DNA of 64,000 nucleotides from SAR202-VII-2 sp965263165. GTDB taxonomy: Bacteria; Chloroflexota; Dehalococcoidia; Lucifugimonadales; SAR202-VII-2. Below the pieces are notes generated by a model. It ran no database searches. It saw only the letters and a list, made by a program, of their open reading frames with translations, and was not told the DNA's origin. Where the stretch lies: assembly GCA_965263165.1 (NCBI GenBank), contig OZ253584.1, positions 1-64,000 on the forward strand. Direction: 5' to 3'. Positions 9,212 through 18,700 of the stretch are shown here, piece by piece (position 1 is the first letter of the stretch; the number at the start of each line of letters is the position of its first letter). The translations under genes were made by a program, and so were the position numbers.

Positions 9212-9445
9212 ATGTCCCCCAAGCTATCGAGGAACACCGAGACCATCACCTTCTCCCTCCCCCCGGAGATGGCCGAACATCTGCGGCAGGTGGTGAAGGA
9301 GGAGGACCGCACCGTGAGCGAGCTGCTCCGGGAGGCCATCCGCCTGTACATGGAGGAGCGGGAGTGGCGCAGACGGGAGCGGCTGGAACGGCTGCGCTCC
9401 CGCACGGCTACCGAACAAGATGAGACAGGGAGGAGAAACCGATGA
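9212..9445 (+). CDS. Ribbon-helix-helix DNA-binding protein
   Basis: A 77-residue CopG/Arc-type regulator. The N-terminal strand TETITFSLPPEMAEHL is followed by the two helices of the RHH fold (VVKEEDRTVSELLREAIRLYM), then a very basic arginine- and glutamate-rich tail (about 45-77). It overlaps the recombinase start by 4 bp (ATGA), so the two are translationally coupled. The likely role is repression of its own promoter and control of recombinase level, or service as a recombination directionality factor. No antitoxin partner is visible. ATG 9212 is chosen because of the promoter position. Confidence 0.75.
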   Translation: MSPKLSRNTETITFSLPPEMAEHLRQVVKEEDRTVSELLREAIRLYMEEREWRRRERLERLRSRTATEQDETGRRNR

Positions 9446-11175
9446 ACGACCGACTCGATCTTACACCGGCGGCCCTGTACGCCAGGGTGTCCAGCGACCG
9501 CCAGGACGTGGACCTATCCGTCTCCGCACAGCTACGGGCGCTCAGGGACTACGCAGAGAAGAACGGCTACCATATCGCCCGCGAGTACGTGGACGAGGCC
9601 GAGAGCGGCCGCATTGCCGACCGGCCCCAGTTCCAAAAGATGCTGGACGAGGCCGCTAAGCCCGAGGCCCCCTTCAAGGAGATCCTCGTCTGGAAGTTCA
9701 GCCGCTTCACCCGCAAGCGCGAGCACGCCGTCGCCTTCAAGTCCATGCTCCGCAGGCGGGGCATCCGCGTGGTCTCCATCACCGAGCACGCCGACGACTC
9801 CCCCACTGGGAAGCTCATGGAGGCCATCATCGAGAGCGTGGACGAGTTCTACAGCGAGAATCTGGCGCAGGAAGTTGTCAGGGGAATGCGAGAGGCCGCC
9901 TCTCGCGGCTTCTGGGTCGCCAGTAGGACGCCCTACGGCTACAACAGAGTCATGGTGCAGGACGGGGCCAAGAAGCGCCCCACCCTCAAACCCGACGCGG
10001 CGACCTCCGCAGTGGTGGAACGCATCTTCGGCATGGCCGAGGCAGGCAGGGGAATCCTGGACATCACCCGCACACTCAACGACGAGGGCATCGCCAACCC
10101 CACGGGCAGGCTCTGGTCCAAGAACGGCGTCCACATCATCCTGAGAAACGAGGTCTACACGGGAACTCTGGTCTGGGGCACGACGGCCAGGGACAAGGCC
10201 GAGCCGGTGCGGGTGGAGAAGGCCTTTCCCGCCATCGTCTCCAAGTCCCATTTCCGTCGGGTGAACCGGAAGCTGCGCTCCCGCGCTCCCAAGCGGAGCC
10301 ACCCCCGAAGAGTGGGCAGCACCTATCTTCTCAGCGGACTGGTCAAGTGCAAGGCGTGCAACCGCGCCCTCTCCGGCCAGGACGCCAAGAGCGGGAAGTT
10401 CGCCTACTACGTCTGCCAGTCCCTCCTCAAGCGGGGCAGCGGGGCCTGCGACGCCCCTAGGCTCAACGCCCGGCGCTTCGAGGAGAAGGTGGTGGGCAAG
10501 ATTCGAGAGAACGTGCTCACCGAGTCCAACATCCGGACGTTGGTGAAGCTGGTGGACGAGGAGATGGACGGAGTGGCCCGGGAGCAGCGGCAGAAGCTGG
10601 AGACCATCGAGGCGGAGCTGGTGGACGTGAAGCGCAGGCTGGGACGGCTCTACGACCTGGCGGAGACCACCGACCTGGACATCGACGACTTCAAGCCCCG
10701 CATCAGAGAGCACCGGGAACGGCAGGAGCGTCTGGAGGCCACGGCGGAGGAGGCGAGGACGTTGCTCTCACAGCGCAGGGAGGTCCTGGACGACGTGGAG
10801 ACCATCACGGCCTACGCCCTGGACATGAGGGACTTCCTGAACGAGAGCGAACTGACGGAGCGCAGGGCCTTCATCGAGAGCTTCGTCAAGGAGATCGTCG
10901 TCATGCCCGACAATGCCGTGGTGCGCTACACGATTCCGATGCCCGACGACAGCCCCATACCGGGGAGAGACGCCGAGGAGATGGCGCTGAACGGCTCGGT
11001 TCTGTCTACCGTCAAGTTTGGTGGGGCAGGCTTCCCAGCCAGCTGCCACGACTTCCACCACATCGCCCAACTAGTGCCGAGGCTGGCGTCCTCTGGACGC
11101 AGTCAGCGTGTACGGATCGTGCCGTCCTGCCAAGACGACCTTGATTCTCGCATCAGGAGAAGTGGGGCGAGTTAG
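9442..11175 (+). CDS. Large serine recombinase
   Basis: Site-specific integrase of the large serine family (577 residues). The resolvase-like catalytic domain opens with LYARVSSDRQ (nucleophile Ser17) and continues with the conserved region around WKFSRFTRKREHA. Then come a recombinase domain (about 160-260), a zinc ribbon (C-K-A-C near residue 300 and a partner Cys near 325 and 340) and a coiled coil (about 375-455). The last about 65 residues after the PMPDD strand read like sequence joined on from elsewhere, as when attachment-site recombination alters a 3' end. It presumably mobilised the segment that holds the replication-relaxation gene or the genes that follow. Coupled to the RHH gene. 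Confidence 0.9.
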   Translation: MNDRLDLTPAALYARVSSDRQDVDLSVSAQLRALRDYAEKNGYHIAREYVDEAESGRIADRPQFQKMLDEAAKPEAPFKEILVWKFSRFTRKREHAVAFKSMLRRRGIRVVSITEHADDSPTGKLMEAIIESVDEFYSENLAQEVVRGMREAASRGFWVASRTPYGYNRVMVQDGAKKRPTLKPDAATSAVVERIFGMAEAGRGILDITRTLNDEGIANPTGRLWSKNGVHIILRNEVYTGTLVWGTTARDKAEPVRVEKAFPAIVSKSHFRRVNRKLRSRAPKRSHPRRVGSTYLLSGLVKCKACNRALSGQDAKSGKFAYYVCQSLLKRGSGACDAPRLNARRFEEKVVGKIRENVLTESNIRTLVKLVDEEMDGVAREQRQKLETIEAELVDVKRRLGRLYDLAETTDLDIDDFKPRIREHRERQERLEATAEEARTLLSQRREVLDDVETITAYALDMRDFLNESELTERRAFIESFVKEIVVMPDNAVVRYTIPMPDDSPIPGRDAEEMALNGSVLSTVKFGGAGFPASCHDFHHIAQLVPRLASSGRSQRVRIVPSCQDDLDSRIRRSGAS

Positions 11176-11193
11176 TGATAACCCTACGGGCCG

Positions 11194-11790
11194 TCACGAC
11201 GGTTCCTCGGCAAACATGCGCATCGCCATCGTCACGCGAGAGATGACGTCTTCATTGCCGCCCAGCGTCTGCGTTAGGTGAACGAGCGCAAGCCCGTACC
11301 CGAGGCCGAGGCCGACCAGCCACACGGCAAGCTGTGCATAGCTCTTCCAGTTCTCGCCGTTGCGGAAACCGCCGCTCCCCGCCGGGAGCATCAAGCTCTG
11401 CGGGGTCGGATAATCGTACGTCGCGAGCAACCCGTTACTCGCCTCTTCCACCCACCAGTCACCCTTCATCCTGTCCAGCCGGATCGTTGCGGGCAAGTGC
11501 TTCCATACGGCATCCATCTGCTCGTACGCCGACCGAAGCTCTGTGGCCATCACATGCTCGGCACCGGCGCCGATTTCCCAGCCATCGATCGCCTTCACGT
11601 GAAGGCATATCTTTCGCAGACGGCCGATCCAATCCGGTTCATCCATCAGCATCCTGCGGGTCGGCGCGTCGATCGCCAGATGGATACGAGCGAGCTCGCC
11701 AAGCAAGTCGCGCCATCGCTCGCACCGAGCGCGCAACTCGTGGACCCAGTCATCACCCGTTCCCTGGCTGTTCATCCCGCCCGCGACCAT
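11194..11790 (-). CDS. Unknown protein with C-terminal transmembrane segment
   Basis: 198 residues, family not recognised. The N-terminal two thirds look alpha-helical and soluble (ELRARCERWRDLLGELARIH). One strongly hydrophobic stretch, AVWLVGLGLGYGLALVHL (about 160-178), should cross the membrane. ATG 11790 directly abuts the stop of the upstream gene (TGAATG), so the pair is probably co-translated; ATG 11775 has a better GGGCGGG ribosome site. It converges on the serine recombinase, so the pair looks like cargo of that element. A two-gene defence or exclusion unit is possible but unsupported by motif. Confidence 0.55.
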   Translation of the reverse strand: MVAGGMNSQGTGDDWVHELRARCERWRDLLGELARIHLAIDAPTRRMLMDEPDWIGRLRKICLHVKAIDGWEIGAGAEHVMATELRSAYEQMDAVWKHLPATIRLDRMKGDWWVEEASNGLLATYDYPTPQSLMLPAGSGGFRNGENWKSYAQLAVWLVGLGLGYGLALVHLTQTLGGNEDVISRVTMAMRMFAEEPS

Positions 11791-12633
11791 TCAGCCCGGC
11801 CCCCCTTCACTTCGGTTCCCAACCGCCAACTTCGCACGGTCCCGAAATGCTTTGGTCGTAGCACGCACGTCGCGCAATTGAGCAAGGGCGGGTTCTACCC
11901 GCCCTTGCTCAATGTCCCCCGTCACAGGGCACAGAGCCGCGTACGCGTTCATGACAGCCACCTGATTCACCAAGTAGTCCACCAAACCAGCGAACGTATA
12001 CTCATCCTGAACCGTGTTTATCGAACTGACGCCCCCCTGCCACGATTGTCCTCTCCAGTCCGCCTTGCCGTGACAGAAGCGCTCGCTCAGATATCCGTAC
12101 CAGGCTTTGCCCCCCTCAAGCGGTGCCACCTTATCCGCTTGCTTAAGACTCCTGCCATTGCTTGCTTCTTCCTCCGATATCCCGCTCGCCTCCGAGATCT
12201 GAGCGAGCAGCTGTTCGTGACTTACGTCGCCTTTCGTCAGCGCGATGACCGTCCGGTAGTAGTCCGCGTTCATGTAGCCAAGGACTACGCTCACACCGCG
12301 TTCCGGCTCGATCATCAGGTTATGGAAGACGAGAACAACCTGCCCGGCACACTCGAGAACCGGCCGCATCTGCACAGCGAGTGAATGCACGTTGCCGTGT
12401 TCGTTGGCCCGGTGCATTGCGATCATGTGTACTTTTGCCTTGCGGAGCAACAGCGCGCAGATGATCCGAAAAACCCCAGTCGGATCGTCTTCGAGAACCG
12501 CTCGTGCCGAAGCCTCGTCTCCCTCAACAGCGACATCCAGCCACTGTTCAGTCTCGCCCACGGCTTCCACTAGCTTGGCCAGCAGGTTCGCCATGCCTGT
12601 GCGATAGTGGCCTACTTCACTCGCCGATGCCAT
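11791..12633 (-). CDS. Unknown all-helical protein
   Basis: 280 residues, almost wholly helical. It resembles DUF5677/HEPN-like proteins in general pattern (repeated long helices and an RPVLECAGQVVLVF segment near 90-105 where such proteins have an Arg-Glu-rich helix), but the R-x4-6-H RNase motif of HEPN toxins is not clear, so I do not assign it. It is the first gene of a two-gene unit with the membrane-anchored protein that follows. The region upstream has no gene for about 700 bp. Confidence 0.55.
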   Translation of the reverse strand: MASASEVGHYRTGMANLLAKLVEAVGETEQWLDVAVEGDEASARAVLEDDPTGVFRIICALLLRKAKVHMIAMHRANEHGNVHSLAVQMRPVLECAGQVVLVFHNLMIEPERGVSVVLGYMNADYYRTVIALTKGDVSHEQLLAQISEASGISEEEASNGRSLKQADKVAPLEGGKAWYGYLSERFCHGKADWRGQSWQGGVSSINTVQDEYTFAGLVDYLVNQVAVMNAYAALCPVTGDIEQGRVEPALAQLRDVRATTKAFRDRAKLAVGNRSEGGPG

Positions 12634-13340
12634 TTAGATGTAGCTCCCAGTAACAATGTATGCAGGCGGGGTGGCTGCGTTGCCCCGCTGATGCAGCCGT
12701 GCGAGAGGCGGTCATTGGCTCACAGTCCGCCGAGCCACATCTCGAAGACTGTTCTGTCTACCATGCACGTTGGTGGGCTAGAGTGTACTGTACTGCGAAC
12801 TTTTCGGTGGGAGATTTCAATGCAGTGAGCCGGTTGAGCGACCCACATAAGCCTCCACCGGGCTTAAAACTGCCGGGATGGAGGGTCACCGCGCTGGACC
12901 ATGGCGTGCGTGTAGAAGAAGCGTTCATATTCCATTCAGTAGGGCAAATGACTATCTCGTGGCAGGGCCAATGCCCCCTTGGATTGGGGCATTTGGCACT
13001 TGCCGTGGGCAAGGACATTTGGGGAAGATGGGGTTATTCAAGGCGTGGGGCGGTCAACCGGAAAGACACTTGGTCATGTACCCGTACCCGCCGCCGGGGC
13101 GCTGGTCCCGATCAGCGTAGCGCTGGCGACGGCGACCATTGGCCTTGGAGGACCAGTGCCTGCGGGCACTCGGTCGGACCGCCGGAAGCATTGAAATCCA
13201 TGCAGTGGCTGAACGAGACAGTGGGCACCGGCGCCGAAGCGTGGACTGTGCAATGCTGGCATTTCTAAACTGAGACACTACCCCCCTACCAGGGCCGCAC
13301 CCGCTCGCACCGCCCGGGGCGGAATCAGCACGACCCTCAA
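12634..13340. other. Gene-poor region
   Basis: About 700 bp without a convincing gene. Open frames here overlap one another on both strands with no ribosome site or domain. A hydrophobic stretch in the frame at 12979-13194 (AGALVPISVALATATIGLGG) could be the relic of a membrane protein. Confidence 0.35.
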
Positions 13341-13371
13341 GGGCAAATCGGCCACCGTGGCCGATTTGCCC
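13341..13371. repeat. Perfect 31-bp inverted repeat
   Basis: GGGCAAATCGGCCAC at 13341-13355, a single C, then its exact reverse complement at 13357-13371. The GTG start of the small HTH gene lies in the right arm. It could be an operator for that protein, a hairpin hiding its start, or a terminator without a T-run. Confidence 0.7.
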
Positions 13372-13581
13372 TTCGCATCGCCGAGGAGCTGGGGTAGCTT
13401 CGGAGTCGCGAAGACGCGGAAGCACGAAGAGCGAGAGCGAGCTGCGCGAGTGTACAAAGAGGCCGGATGGAGCACAGCTCGGATCGCTTGGAAGTTAGGT
13501 GTCTCGGAGGCCTCCATGCTCAAATATCTCAAGGCGCCAACGGGCCTCGAAGCCGGCGCAGCGCTAAGGAGATCCCAATGA
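13357..13581 (+). CDS. Small helix-turn-helix protein
   Basis: 74 residues. The central stretch ARVYKEAGWSTARIAWKLGV followed by SEASMLKYLK has the spacing of a resolvase/Hin-type HTH. The only in-frame start upstream of that domain is GTG 13357, inside the right arm of the perfect palindrome, which would place the start under structural or repressor control. Its stop overlaps the next start as ATGA (13578-13581). Probably a regulator of the next gene. The N-terminal 25 residues are less protein-like, so the start is uncertain. Confidence 0.5.
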   Translation: MADLPFASPRSWGSFGVAKTRKHEERERAARVYKEAGWSTARIAWKLGVSEASMLKYLKAPTGLEAGAALRRSQ

Positions 13582-14126
13582 CGATGGAGGAAGAAGAACT
13601 TGAGAATTATAAAGCCTGGGTGGACGCGCAGGACCTGGCGGCTATCCGCCAGGTTTACGGGTGCGCTCCACGCGTCCGGCGGAGCGCAGACCCGGTCATC
13701 GCCTACGCCGCCAGCCAGGGGAAGACGCTGTTCTCTGTCCGCGCCGGGGGAGTGACCACGTACCATGTCGTGTCGGTCCGCGAGTTTGCGAACCGCTACG
13801 CCTGCTCGGTCTCCACGTCGCGTAAAGCGATGTCGCTGCTGGGGCGGGCGCAAAATGACGAAGCAAAAAGCGAAGTCTTCGCTGCCCTCCGCCGGACGCC
13901 GCAACCCGTGGGGACACCGAGGACGACGCTGGAGACCCTATGGCGGCGCGCCATAGGCGCCCCCAGGAAGACCACGCCCCAGCAGTGGTCTGAACTGTGG
14001 GCGGCGGCGCAGCGCGAGATCGCGAAGTACCGCGATGCTTTGTGGGAGGCCGGGATCGACCCTGACGCGATCCTGGAACCTTCCGGAGCATCGCAAAACA
14101 CACAAAACGCCCGATTTGCGGAGTGA
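13578..14126 (+). CDS. Unknown protein coupled to the HTH gene
   Basis: 182 residues, not recognised. Acidic start (MTMEEEELENYKAWVDAQ), then a stretch around 65-95 (YHVVSVREFANRYACSVSTS) that looks like a second HTH or a DNA-binding helix, and a Trp-rich C-terminal helix (WSELWAAAQREIAKYRDALW). The ATGA overlap with the HTH gene indicates translational coupling. Phage or plasmid regulatory proteins often have this form. No gene follows on this strand until the repeat element at 14.3 kb. Confidence 0.5.
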   Translation: MTMEEEELENYKAWVDAQDLAAIRQVYGCAPRVRRSADPVIAYAASQGKTLFSVRAGGVTTYHVVSVREFANRYACSVSTSRKAMSLLGRAQNDEAKSEVFAALRRTPQPVGTPRTTLETLWRRAIGAPRKTTPQQWSELWAAAQREIAKYRDALWEAGIDPDAILEPSGASQNTQNARFAE

Positions 14127-14148
14127 CCGTCCTCGTCTTGCAAAGCTG

Positions 14149-14184
14149 ATAATATTAGTCAGTAAATCCGACAATATTAGTCAA
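14149..14184 (+). repeat. Short AT-rich direct repeat
   Basis: The 11-mer AATATTAGTCA occurs twice, about 22 bp apart, just after the preceding gene. Two helical turns of spacing would suit a pair of binding sites, for example for the HTH protein upstream or for replication. No further evidence. Confidence 0.4.
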
Positions 14185-14315
14185 TGGTGTGCTGATAGTG
14201 ACGACGACCTGCCCCTCTCAACTCCCACAATGTACACACGATGGAAGCGAAAACAGACTGCCATCATGCCTGGCGCCGCCAGGCATGGCCAGGGCCGCGT
14301 CCGTGCCTGGCCGTG

Positions 14316-14463
14316 ATGATGGTGGTGGTGGTGGTGGTGGTGGTGGTGGCACCTTTGAAACCCTGCATATTATATAAGAGGGAAAAGGAAATAGAGCCTG
14401 TAACCCTGCCACTCCCACCAGGGGCGCACCCCCAGGTAACATGGAGTGACACCCTCTACCGAT
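14316..14463 (+). repeat. Repeat element copy 0: triplet tract plus ILYKRE module
   Basis: A tract of about ten GGT triplets (14320-14349) runs in frame into a coding-like stretch, VAPLKPCILYKRE, that contains the 20-mer core GCATATTATATAAGAGGGAA at 14365-14384. The same module occurs four times at 27.9-28.9 kb and once inverted at 29.74 kb. Here the poly-triplet reads poly-valine. The frame ends at the TGA at 14461-14463. Confidence 0.7.
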
Positions 14464-14487
14464 GACAGCACTTGTCCAGGGGTACGG

Positions 14488-14721
14488 ATGATGCCGAACA
14501 CGGCCGAGGCTCAGCGAAAGCGGAGGATGGAGCGGGGGACCTGTGGCGGGTGCGGCAGCCCGGCGGCCTTGATGAGAGTCTGGGGCGCGGCCAGGGTCCC
14601 GATCTGCGCTGGCTGCGACGACCTCCCGGACACACGGACGGCGGACGGCGCCGGCGGCGCCCAGGAGGTCGCTGGTGCGTCCTCGACCGCGCCGGCACTG
14701 ACGGCCGAGGACCTGGAGTGA
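14488..14721 (+). CDS. Small zinc-ribbon protein
   Basis: 77 residues from ATG 14488. A CGGCGSPAALM...PICAGC arrangement gives two CxxC knuckles spaced like a zinc ribbon, after a basic helix (EAQRKRRMERG). Such small zinc proteins are common in phage and plasmid DNA and probably bind nucleic acid. The tail is Ala/Gly/Asp-rich and probably disordered. Ribosome site is weak (GGGGTACGG). Confidence 0.5.
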   Translation: MMPNTAEAQRKRRMERGTCGGCGSPAALMRVWGAARVPICAGCDDLPDTRTADGAGGAQEVAGASSTAPALTAEDLE

Positions 14722-14768
14722 CGCCGGGTAAACCCGGAGTACGATCACTGGTTGCGGCGCCAGGGACG

Positions 14769-14996
14769 CTAGGGTTGCATGAAGGAGCTGGGCTTTGGGA
14801 CCAGAGGGCCGCGATCCCCTTCCCTCGCCTGCCGCGTCCGCGCTCGCTGACGCCGTGCTGCCTGCCGGTTCGCTTCCCGCTTGAGCCCGACGGCGCACTC
14901 GTGACTACAGGTCGTCACCCTCGGCGCCACCGCCAGCCGCTCCGGGTGGATTTCACGATGGCAATGCCGACACTCCACGTCGCCCTCCGTTTCCAT
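14769..14996 (-). CDS. Small CxxC zinc-finger protein, copy 1
   Basis: 75 residues with CRHCHREI near the start and TCSHEC about 20 residues later, four cysteines that can bind zinc, then a basic helix rich in Arg and Ala (NRQAARRQRARTRQAREGD). The pattern is that of a family of small phage/plasmid zinc-finger proteins. A diverged copy lies at 29396-29686 in the other repeat-rich segment and has lost two of the four cysteines. Nothing shows the target. Confidence 0.6.
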   Translation of the reverse strand: METEGDVECRHCHREIHPERLAVAPRVTTCSHECAVGLKREANRQAARRQRARTRQAREGDRGPLVPKPSSFMQP

Positions 14997-14999
14997 GAG

Positions 15000-15750
15000 T
15001 GTGCCATCGGGGGGTGACGGCGGCCGCCGTGGAGCTGAGGCCCTGGACGCCGGCGGCCGCCTTCGCCACGCCTGGCGAGGCCCCAGCCGGCCAGCGTACG
15101 CCTACAGGTTGCCCCTCATAGCGGCCCATAGAGCCCCGTTAGCGGGGCTGGAGGCAGCAGGGGGTCAGGGAAGTCGGGGATCGAGGCCCTGGCCTGCGAC
15201 CCCGCAGCCCTGGCAGGCCCTGGACGCCGGCGCCGCCGTCCTCGATGGCCACCACGTCAACGGCCGGTGAGGTCCTGCGCCGAGCTGAGGGCCTGGACGG
15301 CCTCTCAGGCCCTCGATGGCGCTGTCCGGGGGCCTTCACGCCGAGCAGAGCCCCACAGAGCCTCGGTAGCGGCCCTGGACGTAGTAGAAGTCGGGGACGG
15401 CGTGACACGAGGCTCTGGCCAGCGCTCCCTGCTAGCTCCTGCTGACTATTACCCTGAATCCGGCACTTATCAAAGCCTCTACCGAATTAGCCTCATCACT
15501 ATGGGGGGAGGCTAGTTCGCCACGCCCGGCGGCTGGTGTTTCAGCTAGCCGAGGTAGCAGTGCCTCGGGAGGTATTTCGACAAGTGCTGGAGTGTATCGG
15601 CGGGCTCCATGCAGCACCAGGGTAGGGAGTATCCTTGGGAATCATCGGAGGTGACGAGGATAGCCAAGGGGGGCCTATTCTGACGATAGACAGAACCGTC
15701 TTCGAGATGTGGCTGGGCCACCTGTGAGGGCCGGCAGTCCCCAGCTTCTA
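15000..15750. other. GGCCCTGGACG repeat block, no gene supported
   Basis: Dense copies of a GGCCCTGGACG-like word (near 15035, 15215, 15285 and 15380) and a GTCGGGGACGGCGTG word (15390). The same block recurs at 29165-29400. It may be the relic of a gene encoding an Ala-Leu-Asp-rich repetitive protein. From 15450 to 15750 I see nothing recognisable. Confidence 0.45.
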
Positions 15751-18700
15751 TCAGACACCCAGACTTCTTGTTGCGCTGGCCGTGGCGGCAGCTTCGTTAT
15801 ATGTAGCGGCGAAGACCTTTTCGGAGAGCCACTGGCGGAACGAATCGTTGTCGCTGAACTGCTTGAACAGCTCGGTGTGGTCTGCGAGAAGCTCGGTCAT
15901 GGCGCGTTCCAAGGCCTTGTCGTGTTCGATTCGGGCGTTTTGCTGGTCGGAGTTGGCCATCGCGTTCTGGTAGGCCCTATCCCCGGCAACCTTCGCAGGC
16001 AGCTCTTCGGCAATCACCCTCTCGATCTTGTCCTGGTCCTTCCACTCGATGTTGCCGAACCGGTCGTTGAACTCCCTGATGATGTTGGAGAGCCGCTCCA
16101 TCTCCGGTTCCGGCTTCTGCCCGCCGCCGCTGGTGGATACCGGCTCGATCTCGGCGTCCTGATCGGGAAGCTGGATGTCCCGCACCGCTTGCTTCTCCAC
16201 ACGATAGCTGTCCATGTCGATGGCTTCCAGAATCCCCTTCGACAGGTCGTCCTCGATGGGCGCGGGCAGCTTTGGGACGAGGAAGGTTAGGAAGATGGAG
16301 AGCTTCTCCCACTCGGCGTTGGCGTAGGGCAGGATTGCGGCTAGGAACCCGTAGGTCCGGAGGAACGCCTTGCCCTTGCCCTTGAAGTCCACCTGGCCGT
16401 CCTCGTCCAGCTGCCCCCGATAAAGAGAGACACAGGCGTCCAGGATGGGGTCGAGCCGAGTGCGGTCGGCCTCGGATAGAAACAACTTCACCAACTCGTC
16501 CACCTGCGCTGGGGTGTAGACCTGATAGCCGTCTAGCGCCGCCTTGAGGTCGTGCAGCCTGTCTGGGTCGGTCTCTTCCGCCAGGACCGTGGTCCGGTAG
16601 TAGTCGGCGAAGGCGTCCTGGATCGTGTCGGCGTCGTTCGCGAAGTCCAGCACGAAGGCGTCGTGCTTCCTGGGGTGTGCTCGGTTGAGACGCGACAGCG
16701 TTTGCACAGCCTTGACGCCGGACAGAATCTTGTCCACGTACATCGTGTGCAGCAGCGGCTCATCGTAGCCGGTCTGGAACTTGTCGGCGCAGACCAGGAA
16801 ACGGTACGGCTCTTCTTGAATCCTGTCGGCGATCAGGTTCGACGAGAAGCCGTTGAGGGATGCCTCCGTGACCTTCGTCCCGCTGTACTCGTGCTCTCCG
16901 GAGAAGGCGGCGATGGCCCGGTAAGGGCTCTTGCGCTCCGCCAGGTAGTCCCGGATGGCGTAGAAGTAGCTAATGGCCCGCTGGATGCTGCTCGTGACCA
17001 CCATGGCCCGCGCCTGCCCGCCAATCTTCTGGAGACCGGCCACCTGTTCGTGGAAGTGGTCCACCATAAGCTCGGCCTTGAGGCGGATGGCGTGGTCGTT
17101 GTCCTCCACGTAGCGGCGCAGCTTCTTCCCGGCGCGCTTGGTGTCGAACTCCGGGTCGCCCTCCACCGTCTTGATCAGCCGGTAGTAGCTGTCCACCGGC
17201 GTGTAGTGCTCCAACACGTCGATGATGAAGCCTTCCTGGATCGCCTGCTTCATGGTGTAGACGTGGAATGGGAGGTGCCTGGTATTCCCGCCCTCCGGCG
17301 ACGGGTCGCCGAAGATTTCCAGGGTCTTGTTCTTGGGGGTAGCCGTGAAGGCGAAGTAGCTGGCGTTGGGCAGCAGCTTCTTGCTCTCCATCAGCCGGTT
17401 GATCTTGTCCTCGGTGGTCTCTTCTTCCCCCTCGCTACCGGCTTCTCCCAAGGCCATGGATACAGATGCGGATGTCCGTCCGCCCTGGCTCGAATGGGCC
17501 TCGTCGATGATAATGGCGAACTTCCTCCCCCGGTGCTCGTTGCCGATGGCGTCGAGGATGAACGGGAACTTCTGGACGGTGGTGATGACGATCCGCTTGC
17601 CATCCTGGAGCAGGGCGCGGAGATGGCCGGAGCTTTCGGCGTGGCCCACGACGGAGCCGACCTGGGCGAACTGCTTGATGGTGTCCCGTATCTGCCTGTC
17701 CAATATCTTCCGGTCGGTAACGACGATTACCGAGTCGAAGAGCGCTCCGCCATCCTGCTCCAGCCCGATTAGCTGATGGGCCAGCCATGCGATGGAGTTC
17801 GACTTGCCGCTGCCCGCCGAGTGCTGAATCAGATACTTTGGGCCGACTCCCCTGTTGGATACGTCAGCCAGCAGCCCGCGCACCACGTCCAATTGGTGGT
17901 AACGGGGCCATAGCTGCTCTCGCCTCTTGCGTCCGGTCTTGTCGTCCCTCGCCTCCACGACTTGGGCGTAGTTCTCGATGATGTCGGTGAGCCCGTCGCG
18001 GGTGAGGATCTGCTTCCACAGATAGTCGGTTTTGAGGCCGTTGGGGTTTGGCGGATTGCCCTTGCCGTCATTCCACCCCTTGTTGAAGGGCAGGAACCAC
18101 GACGCCTTCCCCTTGAGGTGGGTGCAGAACTTCACCTCGTGGTCGTCCACGGCGAAGTGGGCCAGGCAGCGGCCCAGCTCGAAGAGCTTCTCACTGGGGT
18201 GTCGGTCGCGCTTGTACTGCTCGACGGCATCGTCCACCGTCTGCTTGGTCAGGCTGTTCTTCAGCTCGAAGGTGGCGACGGGCAGGCCGTTGACGAACAG
18301 GCACAGGTCCAGGGCAAGCTGAGCGTTGTCGTTGCTGTAGCGTAGCTGCCTCGTCACGCTGAACCGGTTCTGCCCGTACTGGACATTGGCCTTCTCGTTC
18401 CCCGGCGACGGCGTGCCGTACATCAGGTCGATCTGGTGCGGCCCGTGCTTGACGCCCTTGCGCAGCACGTCGATGGTCCCGCGCTTCGCGACCTCCCCTT
18501 GCAGCCGGGCCAGGAACTTGCGTCGCGTCGGACTGTCCTGGCCGAGGTCCAGCGATTCTGCGGCATTGGGCTGGGTGGCGTGCAGGAAGGCGGAGAGCTG
18601 GGCGAGGTCTACGCAGTGCTCCCGGTCGTAGTCCTGCGGGTCGCCGCATATCCAGCCCGCGCCGTAGCCGGCCGGCCGCTCGCGCACGGCGCCCGCTTGC

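Noticed and set aside
9532..10713. 393-codon minus-strand frame opposite recombinase 1
   Set aside because: Antisense shadow of a clear serine recombinase.
12979..13194. Frame with a GVGRSTGKT string like a P-loop
   Set aside because: Spacing and surroundings do not fit a P-loop; no supporting strand or Walker B.
16552..17772. 406-codon plus-strand frame opposite hsdR
   Set aside because: Shadow; all motifs are on the hsdR strand.
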